From Ruminococcus turbiniformis (GTDB lineage: Bacteria; Bacillota; Clostridia; Lachnospirales; Lachnospiraceae): a stretch of DNA of 64,000 bases. Both the position numbers and the translations under genes were made by a program. The stretch spans positions 38,266 to 102,265 of the forward strand of contig NZ_JAJEQX010000011.1 in the NCBI RefSeq assembly GCF_020687545.1. Reading direction: 5' to 3'. Shown here piece after piece: positions 52,859-62,181 of this stretch (positions are counted from its first letter, which is position 1; every line of letters begins with the position of its first letter). The notes beneath the pieces were generated by a model. That model was not told the DNA's origin. It did not search any database and saw only the letters and a list, made by a program, of their open reading frames with translations.

Positions 52859-54565
52859 TCAGAGACGGCGCATTGCCTCGAACGTATTATACAGATTCAG
52901 CTGACCATATCCCCACTCACGGTTCGGATAGGTCATTGTCCCCGGGCGGACGGCTCCGAGTATGAGCAGACTTTTGATCTGAAAAGAGTCAACGCCCGGG
53001 GCTTTCTGTATATAGAGGATCCATTCCAGCATCAGAGCCACGGCTCCCGCGGTGACCGCGGAGGAGACGCACGAGCCGGAACGGGAGGAAAAGCGTCCTC
53101 CGGGCATTGGTCCCCGCACGCTGACTCCCGGGGCGGTGATATCGGGTTTCCTTTTTCCGGTCCGCGTATTTCCCCGGCCAGAAGTCTGGGATACCGCGCC
53201 GGTGCTGCCGTCGTAGGAAGAGACGGCAACAGGACTGTCCGCGCTGGAGGGATTCATGAGAGTACTGTATGGGTCCGACTCGAGAAAAAAGACTTCACCG
53301 CTTAAAAATTCCGCGGGAGGAAGCCACATGTGAAAGACTCCGTCGGCAACAGAGAGCGGTTCCACAACGATTTTCCATATACCGGGAGCAGGGGCGTCAA
53401 AGCGGAAGAAGACAAGTTCGGAGCTGCTTTTTTCCACGAGAAGGCGATAGTCTACAGATACTTTTGTGCGTTCAAAGAGAAAGTCTATTTCGGCACCTGC
53501 TCCGGCGCGAAGGGGAATGCGTGATGTATTCTCGCCGGACGGAGAAATGATGGAAATGGACAGGACGTTGGGCACTTCCGTCCACAGCTCCATGGAAAAT
53601 CCCGAGACGCCTTCTCCTACCCGGAGTTCGATGGTTCGCGTGTCTTCCCGGCTTTTAAGTATGTCCGAGCAGTGGTGCCGTTTATCCGCCTCGTTGCCTG
53701 TTCCGGCTACAGTGACGCGGTTCGCGAGGGAACTGTATCCATCGATGAGAAATGACAGCGGAAGGGTGCCGACATGTCCGCCCATACTTGTGCCGCATGT
53801 CATACACACAACAAGCGGGAGCTGGAGAGAATCAGAGAGATCATTCAGGTATTTCAGACCGAGCATGAGATCGGTTTCCTGGTAGCATACAGCGGTTTCC
53901 GGAATGAAATAATAATTCCGGAGATATTTTTTTGCCTGTTTGATTTTCACCACGGCGATGGAGGCCTCCGGAGCGGCTCCGAGAAAGCCTTCCTCCGCGT
54001 TGGCGCCCCCGGCGGCCAGGCCTGCCACATATGTTCCATGTCCGCTTTCGTCTGAGGAGGGAACGAGTTCAAAGGGAGATTCCGAGGAGAGAGCGGCGTT
54101 AATCTCGTCGCGGGTATATTCACTTCCAAAGGAGAAGCCCTTCGGAGGTGTGCCGCTCTGTACCGTCTGGTCCCATATGGCGGCAATTCGTGTTGTGCCG
54201 TCCAGGTTTCGGAAAAGAGAGTTTTCATAGTCGATTCCGCTGTCCAGAAAACCGATAAGAATACCGGAACCCTTAAGCTGCAGGGTGGGATAGTTCTGGA
54301 CGGGAAGAATACCCGCCTGATTCAGCGTTTCCAGGCTGAGCGGTGTGTAACACTTGGGAATGGAGTTGTAAGAGTATCTGGTCAGCGTGACAGGGTCAGC
54401 GGCATCAGAAGGAAGATAAAAGCATTTGTAGCCAAATCCCGCATTCTGTTCACAGCGTTCCTGCTGCATGATACTGTTGAAAAAAGGAGTGCGTACATGA
54501 TTTCCGATAAAGTCACGGTAGTCTTCCGAGAGAATCTGTTTTCTGCATTCTTCTAAATCCGGCAT
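52859..54565 (-). CDS. Subtilisin-like S8 protein (Csp type) with Cys at the catalytic Ser position
   Basis: 568 residues, the size of clostridial CspB-type proteases that process germination factors. Catalytic Asp108 is in GFLDSGIDY and His176 in DESGHGTYVAG; the oxyanion Asn is in AGTGNEADK. At the serine motif the sequence reads RSGSCVSSAVTAG, so the residue aligned with the nucleophile is Cys499 (codon TGC at 53071-53069). It may be a cysteine-nucleophile variant or an inactive pseudo-protease, as known for CspA and CspC. No signal peptide is visible. It is convergent with the ClpX-type gene with only 5 bp between. Confidence 0.85.
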   Translation of the reverse strand: MPDLEECRKQILSEDYRDFIGNHVRTPFFNSIMQQERCEQNAGFGYKCFYLPSDAADPVTLTRYSYNSIPKCYTPLSLETLNQAGILPVQNYPTLQLKGSGILIGFLDSGIDYENSLFRNLDGTTRIAAIWDQTVQSGTPPKGFSFGSEYTRDEINAALSSESPFELVPSSDESGHGTYVAGLAAGGANAEEGFLGAAPEASIAVVKIKQAKKYLRNYYFIPETAVCYQETDLMLGLKYLNDLSDSLQLPLVVCMTCGTSMGGHVGTLPLSFLIDGYSSLANRVTVAGTGNEADKRHHCSDILKSREDTRTIELRVGEGVSGFSMELWTEVPNVLSISIISPSGENTSRIPLRAGAGAEIDFLFERTKVSVDYRLLVEKSSSELVFFRFDAPAPGIWKIVVEPLSVADGVFHMWLPPAEFLSGEVFFLESDPYSTLMNPSSADSPVAVSSYDGSTGAVSQTSGRGNTRTGKRKPDITAPGVSVRGPMPGGRFSSRSGSCVSSAVTAGAVALMLEWILYIQKAPGVDSFQIKSLLILGAVRPGTMTYPNREWGYGQLNLYNTFEAMRRL

Positions 54566-54689
54566 AGGGGCTCACTTAAGTGTTGTTCGGACTATTATAT
54601 GCCTGAAGCCGTGAAAAGATTACCTGTCCGGAAGAAAGATAAAGAAAAGAGAACGCAGCTTAAAAAAGTATAAATTCGCTCCGTTTTTG

Positions 54690-54717
54690 TTGAAGTTGTC
54701 GGATAATAGGGTATAAT
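54690..54717 (+). promoter_or_regulatory. Promoter of the zinc-ribbon repeat gene
   Basis: TTGAAG, 16 bp, TATAAT; about 76 bp before the start codon. The -10 element is strong, the -35 moderate. Confidence 0.6.
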
Positions 54718-54793
54718 AATGGTATGTTAAGGTCACAGATTTGTATGATATTTACACAGACTTGCTGTGAAAGAAGAAGGGAGACGGATTACA

Positions 54794-55465
54794 ATGAAAG
54801 ATTTTTTCGAAGATTTGGGAAAACGCATCGGTGAAACAGCGGAGACAATGACAAATAAGGCAGGAGATGCCATCGAGATTCAGAGACTGAAAAGCCAGAT
54901 ACGGAATATGGCAAGAGGAAACGCGGTGGATCTTATGGAACTCGGAAAGATGATCTATGACCGCTACAAAGCTGGAGAAGCGGTAGAGGAGGCTGCGCAG
55001 GGACTGTGTGAGGCAATTCAGAACCGTGAGACCAGCATGGAGGATTATGAGAAAAAAATTTCAAAGATTAAAGGAGCGTCCGAGTGTCCGAACTGCGGAA
55101 AGCTGGTGGCAAAAGATATGGCCTACTGTCCGTACTGCGGAGAGAAGGTAACCGCAGCGGAAGCAGAAGACTGCGAGGCAGAGGCAGAAGCGGAAGAGAC
55201 TGACAGCTATGCGGACCAGATGAAGGAAAAGATGGCTGATGCGGCGGAAGACCTCGCGGACAAAGCAGAGGAAGCCGCAAAGAAAGCAGGAGAGATGGCA
55301 GAAGAGGCCGCGAAGAAAGCGGGTGAGATGGCAGGAAAAGCTGCGGAGAAGACCGGCGAGATAGCAGGAAAAGCTGCGGAAAAGACCGGTGAGATGGCAG
55401 AGAAAGCGGCAGAGAAGATCAGTGATGCAGCGGGAAAGGCTGCGGACAAGTTAAACGAGCAGTAA
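54794..55465 (+). CDS. Zinc-ribbon protein with 11-residue amphipathic repeats
   Basis: About 223 residues. Residues 1-95 are helical; a zinc ribbon follows (CPNCGKLVAKDMAYCPYCG); after an acidic stretch the C-terminal 70 residues are six imperfect 11-mers of the form EEAAKKAGEMA. Such 11-mers resemble those of LEA proteins and apolipoproteins and form long amphipathic helices that bind membranes or protect proteins. No signal peptide or membrane span. The ATG at 54794 is preferred because a GAAGGGAGA site lies before it. Function unknown; an envelope or stress role is a guess. Confidence 0.75.
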   Translation: MKDFFEDLGKRIGETAETMTNKAGDAIEIQRLKSQIRNMARGNAVDLMELGKMIYDRYKAGEAVEEAAQGLCEAIQNRETSMEDYEKKISKIKGASECPNCGKLVAKDMAYCPYCGEKVTAAEAEDCEAEAEAEETDSYADQMKEKMADAAEDLADKAEEAAKKAGEMAEEAAKKAGEMAGKAAEKTGEIAGKAAEKTGEMAEKAAEKISDAAGKAADKLNEQ

Positions 55466-55518
55466 AACCGTTGCCTGACCGTGAAATACACCGGAGAACC
55501 GGATAACTGGAGGTACAG

Positions 55519-55983
55519 ATGAAAATACGACAGCTGCCGTGGGGAACTGCGGGCGCTTTTGCAGCGGATCAGATTATGAAGTCCTATGCGGAGCAGAATA
55601 TGGAGAAAAATGAGGAAAGAACTCTGACAGACCGGATCGTTCTCCGAAGAGTTCACAACCGGGGAATGTGTCTGAATATTCTCTCAGACAGGCCCCGGAT
55701 CGTGCGTGGTCTCTCTGCCGCGGCAGCGGGAGTTGTGACTGTGATGTATGCGTCTGCGTGCGTGCGGAAGAAAGGAATCTGCCGGAGGGCGGGTCTGTCC
55801 CTTCTCACCGCAGGCGCGTGGAGCAACACATTCGACAGACTTGCGAGAGGATATGTGGTTGACTATATCGGATTTCAAACGAAGAATGAGAAAATCTCCG
55901 GGATTACATACAACCTGGGTGACTTTTTCATCGCAGCAGGGTCTGCGCTTCTTGTAATCAGTGAATTGAGAAAAAAGCAGTGA
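55519..55983 (+). CDS. lspA: Signal peptidase II (LspA)-like protein
   Basis: 154 residues with four hydrophobic segments. The aspartyl-protease motifs of lipoprotein signal peptidase are present: NTFDRLARGYVVDYIGF and YNLGDFFIAAG, with the two catalytic Asp residues. It would remove signal peptides of lipoproteins in the membrane. The N-terminal part is atypical (EKNEERTLTDRIVLRRVHNRGMCLN), so it may be a paralog beside the main LspA. GGAGG precedes the start. Confidence 0.78.
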   Translation: MKIRQLPWGTAGAFAADQIMKSYAEQNMEKNEERTLTDRIVLRRVHNRGMCLNILSDRPRIVRGLSAAAAGVVTVMYASACVRKKGICRRAGLSLLTAGAWSNTFDRLARGYVVDYIGFQTKNEKISGITYNLGDFFIAAGSALLVISELRKKQ

Positions 55984-55989
55984 ATAGAG

Positions 55990-56022
55990 AAAAGCCGCCG
56001 TCAGAAACCGACAGCGGCTTTT
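55990..56022. terminator. Bidirectional terminator overlapping the HAD gene end
   Basis: AAAAGCCGC and GCGGCTTTT are perfect arms. It ends the lspA-like transcript (+) and also encodes the last codons of the HAD hydrolase on the other strand. Confidence 0.75.
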
Positions 56023-56591
56023 ACTGCGTCTATGTCACCGGTGAAGACGATCCCGTCCATGCCAAGCGCACGTCCGGCCTCGATATTTTCCTTCAGATCA
56101 TCGATGAAAAAACACTCCTCCGGTTTCAGCGTGTATTTCTCGAACAGATACCGGTAAATATCCGGATCGGGCTTCGCCATTTTGATGGGGGCGGAGAAGA
56201 CGACGCCGTCGAACATGTCGGTCATTCCTTCGGCCTTCGCCCATTCCGCAAAACAGGTCGGGGCGTTGGAGAGAAGATACACAGGCGTTCCGGCACTTTT
56301 CAGCTCCCGGATGAAACGAATGGTGTCCTCAAGCGGGATAACGTGGCGCGGCCATTCTCTGAAGAACGTGCGGGTCACTTCCTTCAGCCGCTCCGGAACA
56401 CGGGCAACTGCCGCCTCGGCGTATTCGTCATAGTCTACGGTTCCTCTGTCGAGTTCGGCCCATCCGGAGTAGACGATCGATGCAAGCATGTCCCGGTCTT
56501 CCTCAGAAGAGCAGAACTGATCCAGTATGTAACTTCCGTTGAATCTTCCGACTACATTTCCGTAATCGAAAACAATATTCTTGTATTTCAT
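56001..56591 (-). CDS. HAD-superfamily hydrolase
   Basis: 196 residues, phosphatase of the HAD IA type. Motif I is IVFDYGNVV (nucleophile Asp, the second Asp replaced by Gly as in the FDxGN subgroup), motif II LLSNAP, motif III Lys in KPDPDIY, motif IV ECFFIDDLKENI. It acts on a small phosphorylated metabolite of unknown identity. AAGGAGGG lies before the ATG. Confidence 0.88.
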   Translation of the reverse strand: MKYKNIVFDYGNVVGRFNGSYILDQFCSSEEDRDMLASIVYSGWAELDRGTVDYDEYAEAAVARVPERLKEVTRTFFREWPRHVIPLEDTIRFIRELKSAGTPVYLLSNAPTCFAEWAKAEGMTDMFDGVVFSAPIKMAKPDPDIYRYLFEKYTLKPEECFFIDDLKENIEAGRALGMDGIVFTGDIDAVKAAVGF

Positions 56592-56728
56592 CGCGTACCC
56601 TCCTTAAAAGAATGCTGAAAATATCTGTAAAACTCTTTTTTGATTATAGAAGGGAAGGGGAGGGAAGTCAAGACAGGACAGATGACAATCATGACAATCA
56701 TGAGTGTGATGCAGAAAGAAATAACTGC

Positions 56729-56757
56729 TTGTATTTTATCTGAAAAAGTGCTATACT
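56729..56757 (+). promoter_or_regulatory. Promoter of the tRNA-Ala gene
   Basis: TTGTAT, 17 bp and TATACT, ending 8 bp before the tRNA. Confidence 0.8.
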
Positions 56758-56765
56758 CGCGTCAT

Positions 56766-56838
56766 GGGGTATTAGCGCAGCTGGGAGCGCGCCACATTCG
56801 CATTGTGGAGGCCACGGGTTCGAATCCCGTATACTCCA
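56766..56838 (+). tRNA. tRNA-Ala (anticodon CGC)
   Basis: Full cloverleaf: acceptor GGGGTAT/ATACTCC with the alanine-specific G3-U70 pair, D stem GCGC/GCGC, anticodon stem CCACA/TGTGG with loop TTCGCAT (anticodon CGC), and T arm ACGGG TTCGAAT CCCGT, followed by discriminator A. The CCA end is not encoded. Confidence 0.95.
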
Positions 56839-56842
56839 TGAT

Positions 56843-56871
56843 AAAAAAGCCCGTGTTTACGGGCTTTTTTC
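56843..56871. terminator. Terminator of tRNA-Ala and of the lipoprotein gene
   Basis: AAAAAAGCCCGT and ACGGGCTTTTTT are perfect arms over a 4-base loop, with A/T tracts on both sides; it can end transcripts from both directions. Confidence 0.9.
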
Positions 56872-56898
56872 ATGTCTGAAAGTCTGAAAATATGTGCT

Positions 56899-58188
56899 TT
56901 ACTGTCCGGACTGCCCGGCAAATTCCCGTCTCGGCCGATATCCCGGCGCTCTTTCTTTTTCTTCCTCCGGGATATGATTCCCAAGATAGATCCATCTGCC
57001 GTCCTCCTCTTTCATTGTGACCGTATGCCTGAAAGCGCAGTCGTCCCCGTTCTCGATCAGAATCGCCTCGACGTCCAGCGCCCATGTGCCGTCCGGATTC
57101 TCCGTACATTTTACAACCTCGGGAAAAGGCTGAAGCTGTCGGACGCGGTTCCATGCCCCGATTGCCTCCCACGGATACAGTCCGGTTCCGGAATCATACC
57201 GGGCAATTGTTTCAAGAGCCTCTTTGGGAAGATCAAAGAAAGTCAGTACAACGCTTTCGAACTCGTCCTTTGGGATGCCGCCCTGTACGGAGTCTGCATC
57301 GAGCGCTTCTCCGTATTTCATTGCATACAGAAAATCATACAGGTCGTTAAATTCAATTTTGTCCATACTGTCTGTATCCCATTCAGTCAGAAACAGGTTG
57401 TTGCAGAAATAGCTGACAGGAAGGATATACTGATTCCCCAGTTCCCGGCACATCTCATCAAGAGGGAGGATACGGAAAAAACTGTGCATGTCCATCTCCT
57501 GATTTCTGGAGAGTGCCTGTTCCCAGATCAGCCAGCCTTTGTCCGTGTATTCCCAGTCGTAGACGCGGAATTTTTCAAGCTGCTGAATCCGAAGTTCTGC
57601 ATCCTCATTGAATTTAGAATTTGCATATGTGACAGTCATCTCGCCTTTTTCTGATTCAAGCGCAAAATATTTGATGTGTCCGCTTGCTGTTATTTCGTAG
57701 AACTCGGTATTGGAATGTTTACCCTCTGCGGCGTCACGCAGGCTGCTGTCTGTTTTTTCGTAATTCAGCATGTTAAAGTCGTAGCTCCCGCATGTCACGG
57801 CCGCGCCCTGTCCGGATACGGCGGCAATCATCTCATGCACGATCTCTTCGTCCAGGACAATATTGGAGGAACTGCCTTTGTCAGCGGCGGCGTAAATCTC
57901 TCTGCACAGGTCACCGGCAGAAGAGATGCGCCTTTGGACAGATCTCTTTTCATTCTCAGTAAGATCGATGTAATCCGCCTCACAGGGATCGCTGTTTTCC
58001 GTGTCTTTCGATCCGGAGTCCGTGCTGTTTCCCAATGCGGGGACTGCCCCGGCCTCTGCTTCTTCCCGGGATGCGGTTCCGGGGACAGTCTCCGCAGGAA
58101 AACTGCCTGTGTATGCGCCGGAGCAGCCTGTCAGGCAGGTGATACTGAACAATACAGTCAGATATTTTATTACTGGTGATTTTATCAT
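56899..58188 (-). CDS. Lipoprotein, DUF6070-like
   Basis: About 429 residues. Signal with lipobox (LTGCSG), then an acidic low-complexity linker and an extracellular domain of about 340 residues that resembles proteins I recall as DUF6070 in Lachnospiraceae; function unknown. Recognisable stretches include GHIKYFALES and WLIWEQALSRNQEMDMHSFFRILPLDEMC. The start at 58188 is chosen since GGGGAAGG lies just before it and the signal peptide begins there. Confidence 0.75.
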   Translation of the reverse strand: MIKSPVIKYLTVLFSITCLTGCSGAYTGSFPAETVPGTASREEAEAGAVPALGNSTDSGSKDTENSDPCEADYIDLTENEKRSVQRRISSAGDLCREIYAAADKGSSSNIVLDEEIVHEMIAAVSGQGAAVTCGSYDFNMLNYEKTDSSLRDAAEGKHSNTEFYEITASGHIKYFALESEKGEMTVTYANSKFNEDAELRIQQLEKFRVYDWEYTDKGWLIWEQALSRNQEMDMHSFFRILPLDEMCRELGNQYILPVSYFCNNLFLTEWDTDSMDKIEFNDLYDFLYAMKYGEALDADSVQGGIPKDEFESVVLTFFDLPKEALETIARYDSGTGLYPWEAIGAWNRVRQLQPFPEVVKCTENPDGTWALDVEAILIENGDDCAFRHTVTMKEEDGRWIYLGNHIPEEEKERAPGYRPRREFAGQSGQ

Positions 58189-58357
58189 ATATCCTTCCCC
58201 TTTCATATTCGGGAATCTGAACTGCAGAGATTCGCAGGATATCTATATATTACACTTGTAGGAAAATGACGTCAAGTATATTTTCGCGGGCAGCGATGAG
58301 ATTGGGAGGAAGGTACCGCATATTCAATGATGCGGACTGCCGCGATTCAATGAATAA

Positions 58358-58386
58358 TTGCGGCAGGCATACGAATCTGCTATACT
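58358..58386 (+). promoter_or_regulatory. Promoter of the hybrid kinase operon
   Basis: TTGCGG, 17 bp and TATACT, about 53 bp upstream of the kinase gene. The -35 box overlaps a short inverted repeat GCCGC...GCGGC. Confidence 0.65.
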
Positions 58387-58438
58387 GAAGAAAAGCAGCT
58401 GCGGCTGCAGAAAAGAAGCAGGGAGAAACCATGTTATT

Positions 58439-60994
58439 ATGGAAAGAAAGTACAAGAACAGATATCTGTATCTGATTATTGTGATACTGGTTATCATACT
58501 GGTGATACCGTTTGCAATCAGGAAAATGAATGACGCTGTGATCGACAACGTTCAGATGGCGGGGGATGAAAGCGCGCATGTATATGCGCTCAACGAAGCG
58601 AGTGTTCTCAATGAATATGAAGTAATACTTGAGACACTGGAATATCAGCTCCGGCCGGAGAACCGCACGGAGGATTATTCGTATCTCATCGGCAGGTACC
58701 TGGATTTTGTGATGGATATAAGAGATCTGGGCGAAGTGGAGGCTTATGCGGTCATCGACGGGAAAATACATGCCGCTACTTACTGGGAGGGAGACGAGAC
58801 GTTTGACGTATACAGTACAGAATGGTATCAGAGAGCCATCGAGGCGGACGGAGAGATTATTTACACGAACGTCTACACAGACGCCCGCCTTCGGGAGAAA
58901 GTAGTGACTCTTGCGATGAAAATTCAGGGGACAGATGACGTCGTTGCAGTGGACATGTATCCGATGAGCGGTATGAGAGAAGCACGGACAGCGGGGACTC
59001 CTGAGGGGACAAATTATTATCTCTGTGATTCAGAGGGGACTCTTTTGTTCTCCTCTGTCACGGAGGCAGAGCACGATGCGCTGCAGGACAAGTTCAATAA
59101 TGTTTTCCGGGCTGTGATCAGCGGAGAAAATGAGACTGACACCAATACTGCAGGCAGTGAAAAAAGTGCAGTCAATTATATTACGGGTATAGACGGACAG
59201 CGCCGGGGGGTATACTACTATCAGCTTGACTCGGGCTGGTATGCTGTTGTCACGATCCCCTATCAGGTGCTCGTGGAGCCGTATCTTGGCGCGTGGCAGA
59301 TTTTTGTGGGCGTGATCGTTGTCTTTATGCTGACTGTGATTATTTTTGCCATTATTGATTTCAGGACAAACAGAAAGGCGAAGATCTACAATGAGATCAT
59401 CGGGGTACTTGGCAATTCCTACTATGCGCTTTACCAGGTCGATCTGACCCGGGGAGAGTATTATATGATGAAGGGCTCGGACTATGTCCGGAACAATATT
59501 CCCCGGCGTGGAGACTATGCCCAACTCGTGAACATTATGGAGGAAGTGATTTACAGGCAGGATTACGGTGAATTCAGCCGTACATTTTCCACGAAAAACA
59601 TGCAGGAGCTGGTCAGAAAACGTGTGCGTGATTTCGGAGGGGACTTCCGGAGACTCTTTAATGGAGAGTACCGCTGGGTACATGTGCAGATGCTCTACGA
59701 TGAATCCCTTCAGAAGGGAACGGTTGTACTGGCCTTCAGAGATGTAAACGAGGCGAAGAAACAGGATCTTTCCAGACTGGAATTTCTGAAAAATTCGCTG
59801 GAATCCGTGGACCGTATGACGAAGAGCAAGAACATGTTCTTCTCCCAGATGTCCCATGACATGCGTACGCCGCTGAATGGAATCATCGGACTTACGAGGA
59901 TTGCCGAAGGACAGGTAAACGATCCGGAAAAGATGGCGGATACACTGAAAAAGGTCAGGCAGCTCGGGAGTCAGCTTCTGGAACTGATCAATGAAATTCT
60001 GGACATTTCAAGAATAGAAGAAGGGAAACTGGAACTTAAAAGTGAGAGTTTCATGATGAAGGAGAATCTGGAGGAGCTGACAGCGATCTATCAGCCGCAG
60101 ATGGAAGAAAAAGGGAAGATCTTTACAGCAGATCTTGATATCGCAGATGTCTGTGTGGTGGGAGACTGGGGAAAGATACAGCAGATTTTGAACAATCTTC
60201 TGTCTAATGCGATGAAATTTACCGGAAGTGATGGTATAATAACGCTGTCAGTAAACGAGACTGTGGACAGCAACAGCAAATACAGAAAATACTGCTTTAC
60301 CGTCCGGGACAACGGAGCGGGTATGAGCAGGGACTTTTTATCAAGACTTTTTATTCCGTTTGAGAGAGAAGTGCAGTTTGGAGCGGCCAAAGTGGCCGGA
60401 ACCGGACTTGGAATGCCAATCGTGCATGAGCTTGTGCAGAAAATGGGCGGAACGATCGAGGTGGACAGCGAACTTGGAAAGGGAACGGTATTTGAAGTTA
60501 CAATTCCGTTCCGCATAAGCGAGGAGACGGCCGGTCCTGAGAGAATAGAAGAGAAAGGATCAGGAGTCTCCCCGCAGGAAGAAGGAGAGGACATCCTGAA
60601 AGGCAGGAGGGTTCTTCTTGCAGAGGATAATGCGATCAATATGGAGATCGCCGCGGAGATGCTCGGTATGTTCGGACTGGATGTGATACAGGCATGGAAT
60701 GGAAAAGAGGCGTATGAGCTGTTTGTGAAAAATGAGCCGCGTTGGTTCGATATCATATTGATGGATATGCAGATGCCGGTGATGGACGGCTGCGAGGCGG
60801 CTGAGATGATACGGAAAAGCGGAAAGCCGGATGCAGCGGATATTCCGATTATAGCGGTTACGGCAAATGCGTTTGCAGAAGATATTGCCCTGACTAAGAA
60901 GGCGGGAATGAATGCACATATTTCAAAACCAATCGATTTCCGGATGCTGAAAGAAACAATGAAAAAACTGTTAGATGCAAAAAGGGCGGAGTGA
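58439..60994 (+). CDS. Hybrid sensor histidine kinase/response regulator
   Basis: 851 residues. First membrane helix at about 9-28, an extracellular Cache-like sensor domain (to about 285), second helix IFVGVIVVFMLTVIIFAII, then a PAS-like domain, HisKA with His473 in FFSQMSHDMRTPLNG, an ATPase domain (NNLLSNAMKFT, RDNGAGM, GTGLGMPIV) and a C-terminal receiver with Asp776 in IILMDMQMPVMDG. It senses an outside signal and probably passes phosphate to the HD-GYP regulator that starts 5 bases behind it. Start: ATG after GGGAG. Confidence 0.92.
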   Translation: MERKYKNRYLYLIIVILVIILVIPFAIRKMNDAVIDNVQMAGDESAHVYALNEASVLNEYEVILETLEYQLRPENRTEDYSYLIGRYLDFVMDIRDLGEVEAYAVIDGKIHAATYWEGDETFDVYSTEWYQRAIEADGEIIYTNVYTDARLREKVVTLAMKIQGTDDVVAVDMYPMSGMREARTAGTPEGTNYYLCDSEGTLLFSSVTEAEHDALQDKFNNVFRAVISGENETDTNTAGSEKSAVNYITGIDGQRRGVYYYQLDSGWYAVVTIPYQVLVEPYLGAWQIFVGVIVVFMLTVIIFAIIDFRTNRKAKIYNEIIGVLGNSYYALYQVDLTRGEYYMMKGSDYVRNNIPRRGDYAQLVNIMEEVIYRQDYGEFSRTFSTKNMQELVRKRVRDFGGDFRRLFNGEYRWVHVQMLYDESLQKGTVVLAFRDVNEAKKQDLSRLEFLKNSLESVDRMTKSKNMFFSQMSHDMRTPLNGIIGLTRIAEGQVNDPEKMADTLKKVRQLGSQLLELINEILDISRIEEGKLELKSESFMMKENLEELTAIYQPQMEEKGKIFTADLDIADVCVVGDWGKIQQILNNLLSNAMKFTGSDGIITLSVNETVDSNSKYRKYCFTVRDNGAGMSRDFLSRLFIPFEREVQFGAAKVAGTGLGMPIVHELVQKMGGTIEVDSELGKGTVFEVTIPFRISEETAGPERIEEKGSGVSPQEEGEDILKGRRVLLAEDNAINMEIAAEMLGMFGLDVIQAWNGKEAYELFVKNEPRWFDIILMDMQMPVMDGCEAAEMIRKSGKPDAADIPIIAVTANAFAEDIALTKKAGMNAHISKPIDFRMLKETMKKLLDAKRAE

Positions 60995-60998
60995 TCAG

Positions 60999-62087
60999 AT
61001 GCAGAGAGACAGCGGGACGCTGGAAAAAGAACAGAAAAATCAGGGGACAATCCTGATTGTGGACGATGATGAAATTAACCGTGCGATACTGGAAAACATT
61101 TTTCAGGAGAGCTACGGCGTGGAGCAGGCGGAGAACGGAAAAGAAGGACTCGATATACTCCTGAAAAACTGGGAAAAGTTCTGTGCGGTTCTTCTGGATG
61201 TAGTGATGCCGGTTATGAACGGTATGGACGTCTTAAGAGAGATCAGTATGAGAGGGCTCCAAAAGCAGATTCCGGTTTTTCTAATTACAGCGGAAACGGA
61301 CGACGAAGTGCTCAGGGAAGCGTATTCACTGGGAGTGATGGATGTCATCCGCAAACCTGTTGTGCCATATGTTGTAAAACGAAGAATTGATTCCGTGATC
61401 GAACTTTACCGGGCAAGGCGGAGCCTTAGAAATAAGGTGGCAGAGCAGGAGATTGAACTTCTGCGCCAGACGCACCAGATTATCCGGCTGAATATGAGCC
61501 TGGCAGAGTCGCTGGCGGCGGCCATCGAATTCAGAAGCGGTGAGTCGGGAGACCATGTACACAGAATTCACGACATTACGGAATATCTGCTGCGCAACAC
61601 AAAACTTGGAAACGGTCTGGGAGAGAACGAGATCCGGGAGATTTCCCTTGCTGCGATTATGCATGACGTCGGAAAGATTGCGATCCCGGATGCGATACTT
61701 AACAAACCGGGACGACTGACATCGGAAGAGTATGAAGTGATGAAGACCCATACAGTCAGAGGAGCGGAGCTTCTGCAGAAGATTCCGAACATGGCGCAGG
61801 ACCGGATGTTCCGGTATGCCTGTGATATTGCCAGACACCATCATGAGAGGTGGGACGGAAACGGGTATCCGGACGGACTTAAAGGAGAAGAGATCTCTGT
61901 GTGGTCACAGATTGTCTCGCTGGCGGATGTGTATGATGCGCTTGTGAGCAGGAGGGTATATAAGGGCGCGATCGAAGTAGACAGAGCGATTGAAATGATC
62001 CGCCAGGGCGAGTGCGGCGTGTTCAATCCGGAACTTCTGGAATGCTTTTTCGCCGCAGAGAAGCCAATACGAAGATTATATAAATAG
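60999..62087 (+). CDS. Response regulator with HD-GYP c-di-GMP phosphodiesterase domain
   Basis: 362 residues. N-terminal receiver (ILIVDDDEINRAIL, phospho-acceptor Asp in AVLLDVVMPVMNG), a short coiled linker, then an HD-GYP domain with MHDVGKIAIPDAIL and HHHERWDGNGYPDGLKG. It should split cyclic di-GMP when phosphorylated by the upstream kinase. The ATG at 60999 follows the kinase stop by 5 bases. Confidence 0.93.
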   Translation: MQRDSGTLEKEQKNQGTILIVDDDEINRAILENIFQESYGVEQAENGKEGLDILLKNWEKFCAVLLDVVMPVMNGMDVLREISMRGLQKQIPVFLITAETDDEVLREAYSLGVMDVIRKPVVPYVVKRRIDSVIELYRARRSLRNKVAEQEIELLRQTHQIIRLNMSLAESLAAAIEFRSGESGDHVHRIHDITEYLLRNTKLGNGLGENEIREISLAAIMHDVGKIAIPDAILNKPGRLTSEEYEVMKTHTVRGAELLQKIPNMAQDRMFRYACDIARHHHERWDGNGYPDGLKGEEISVWSQIVSLADVYDALVSRRVYKGAIEVDRAIEMIRQGECGVFNPELLECFFAAEKPIRRLYK

Positions 62088-62181
62088 GCAAAAAGGCTGT
62101 CTCAATTATAACAACTGGCAAAACTGATATACAGATTATATAAACCGGCACAGGAGAAGGTCGGAGACAGGAGGATTTGAA

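Noticed and set aside
56766..56838. tRNA read as tRNA-Cys (GCA in the loop)
   Set aside because: With U33 placed correctly the anticodon is CGC, and the G3-U70 pair is the alanine identity element.
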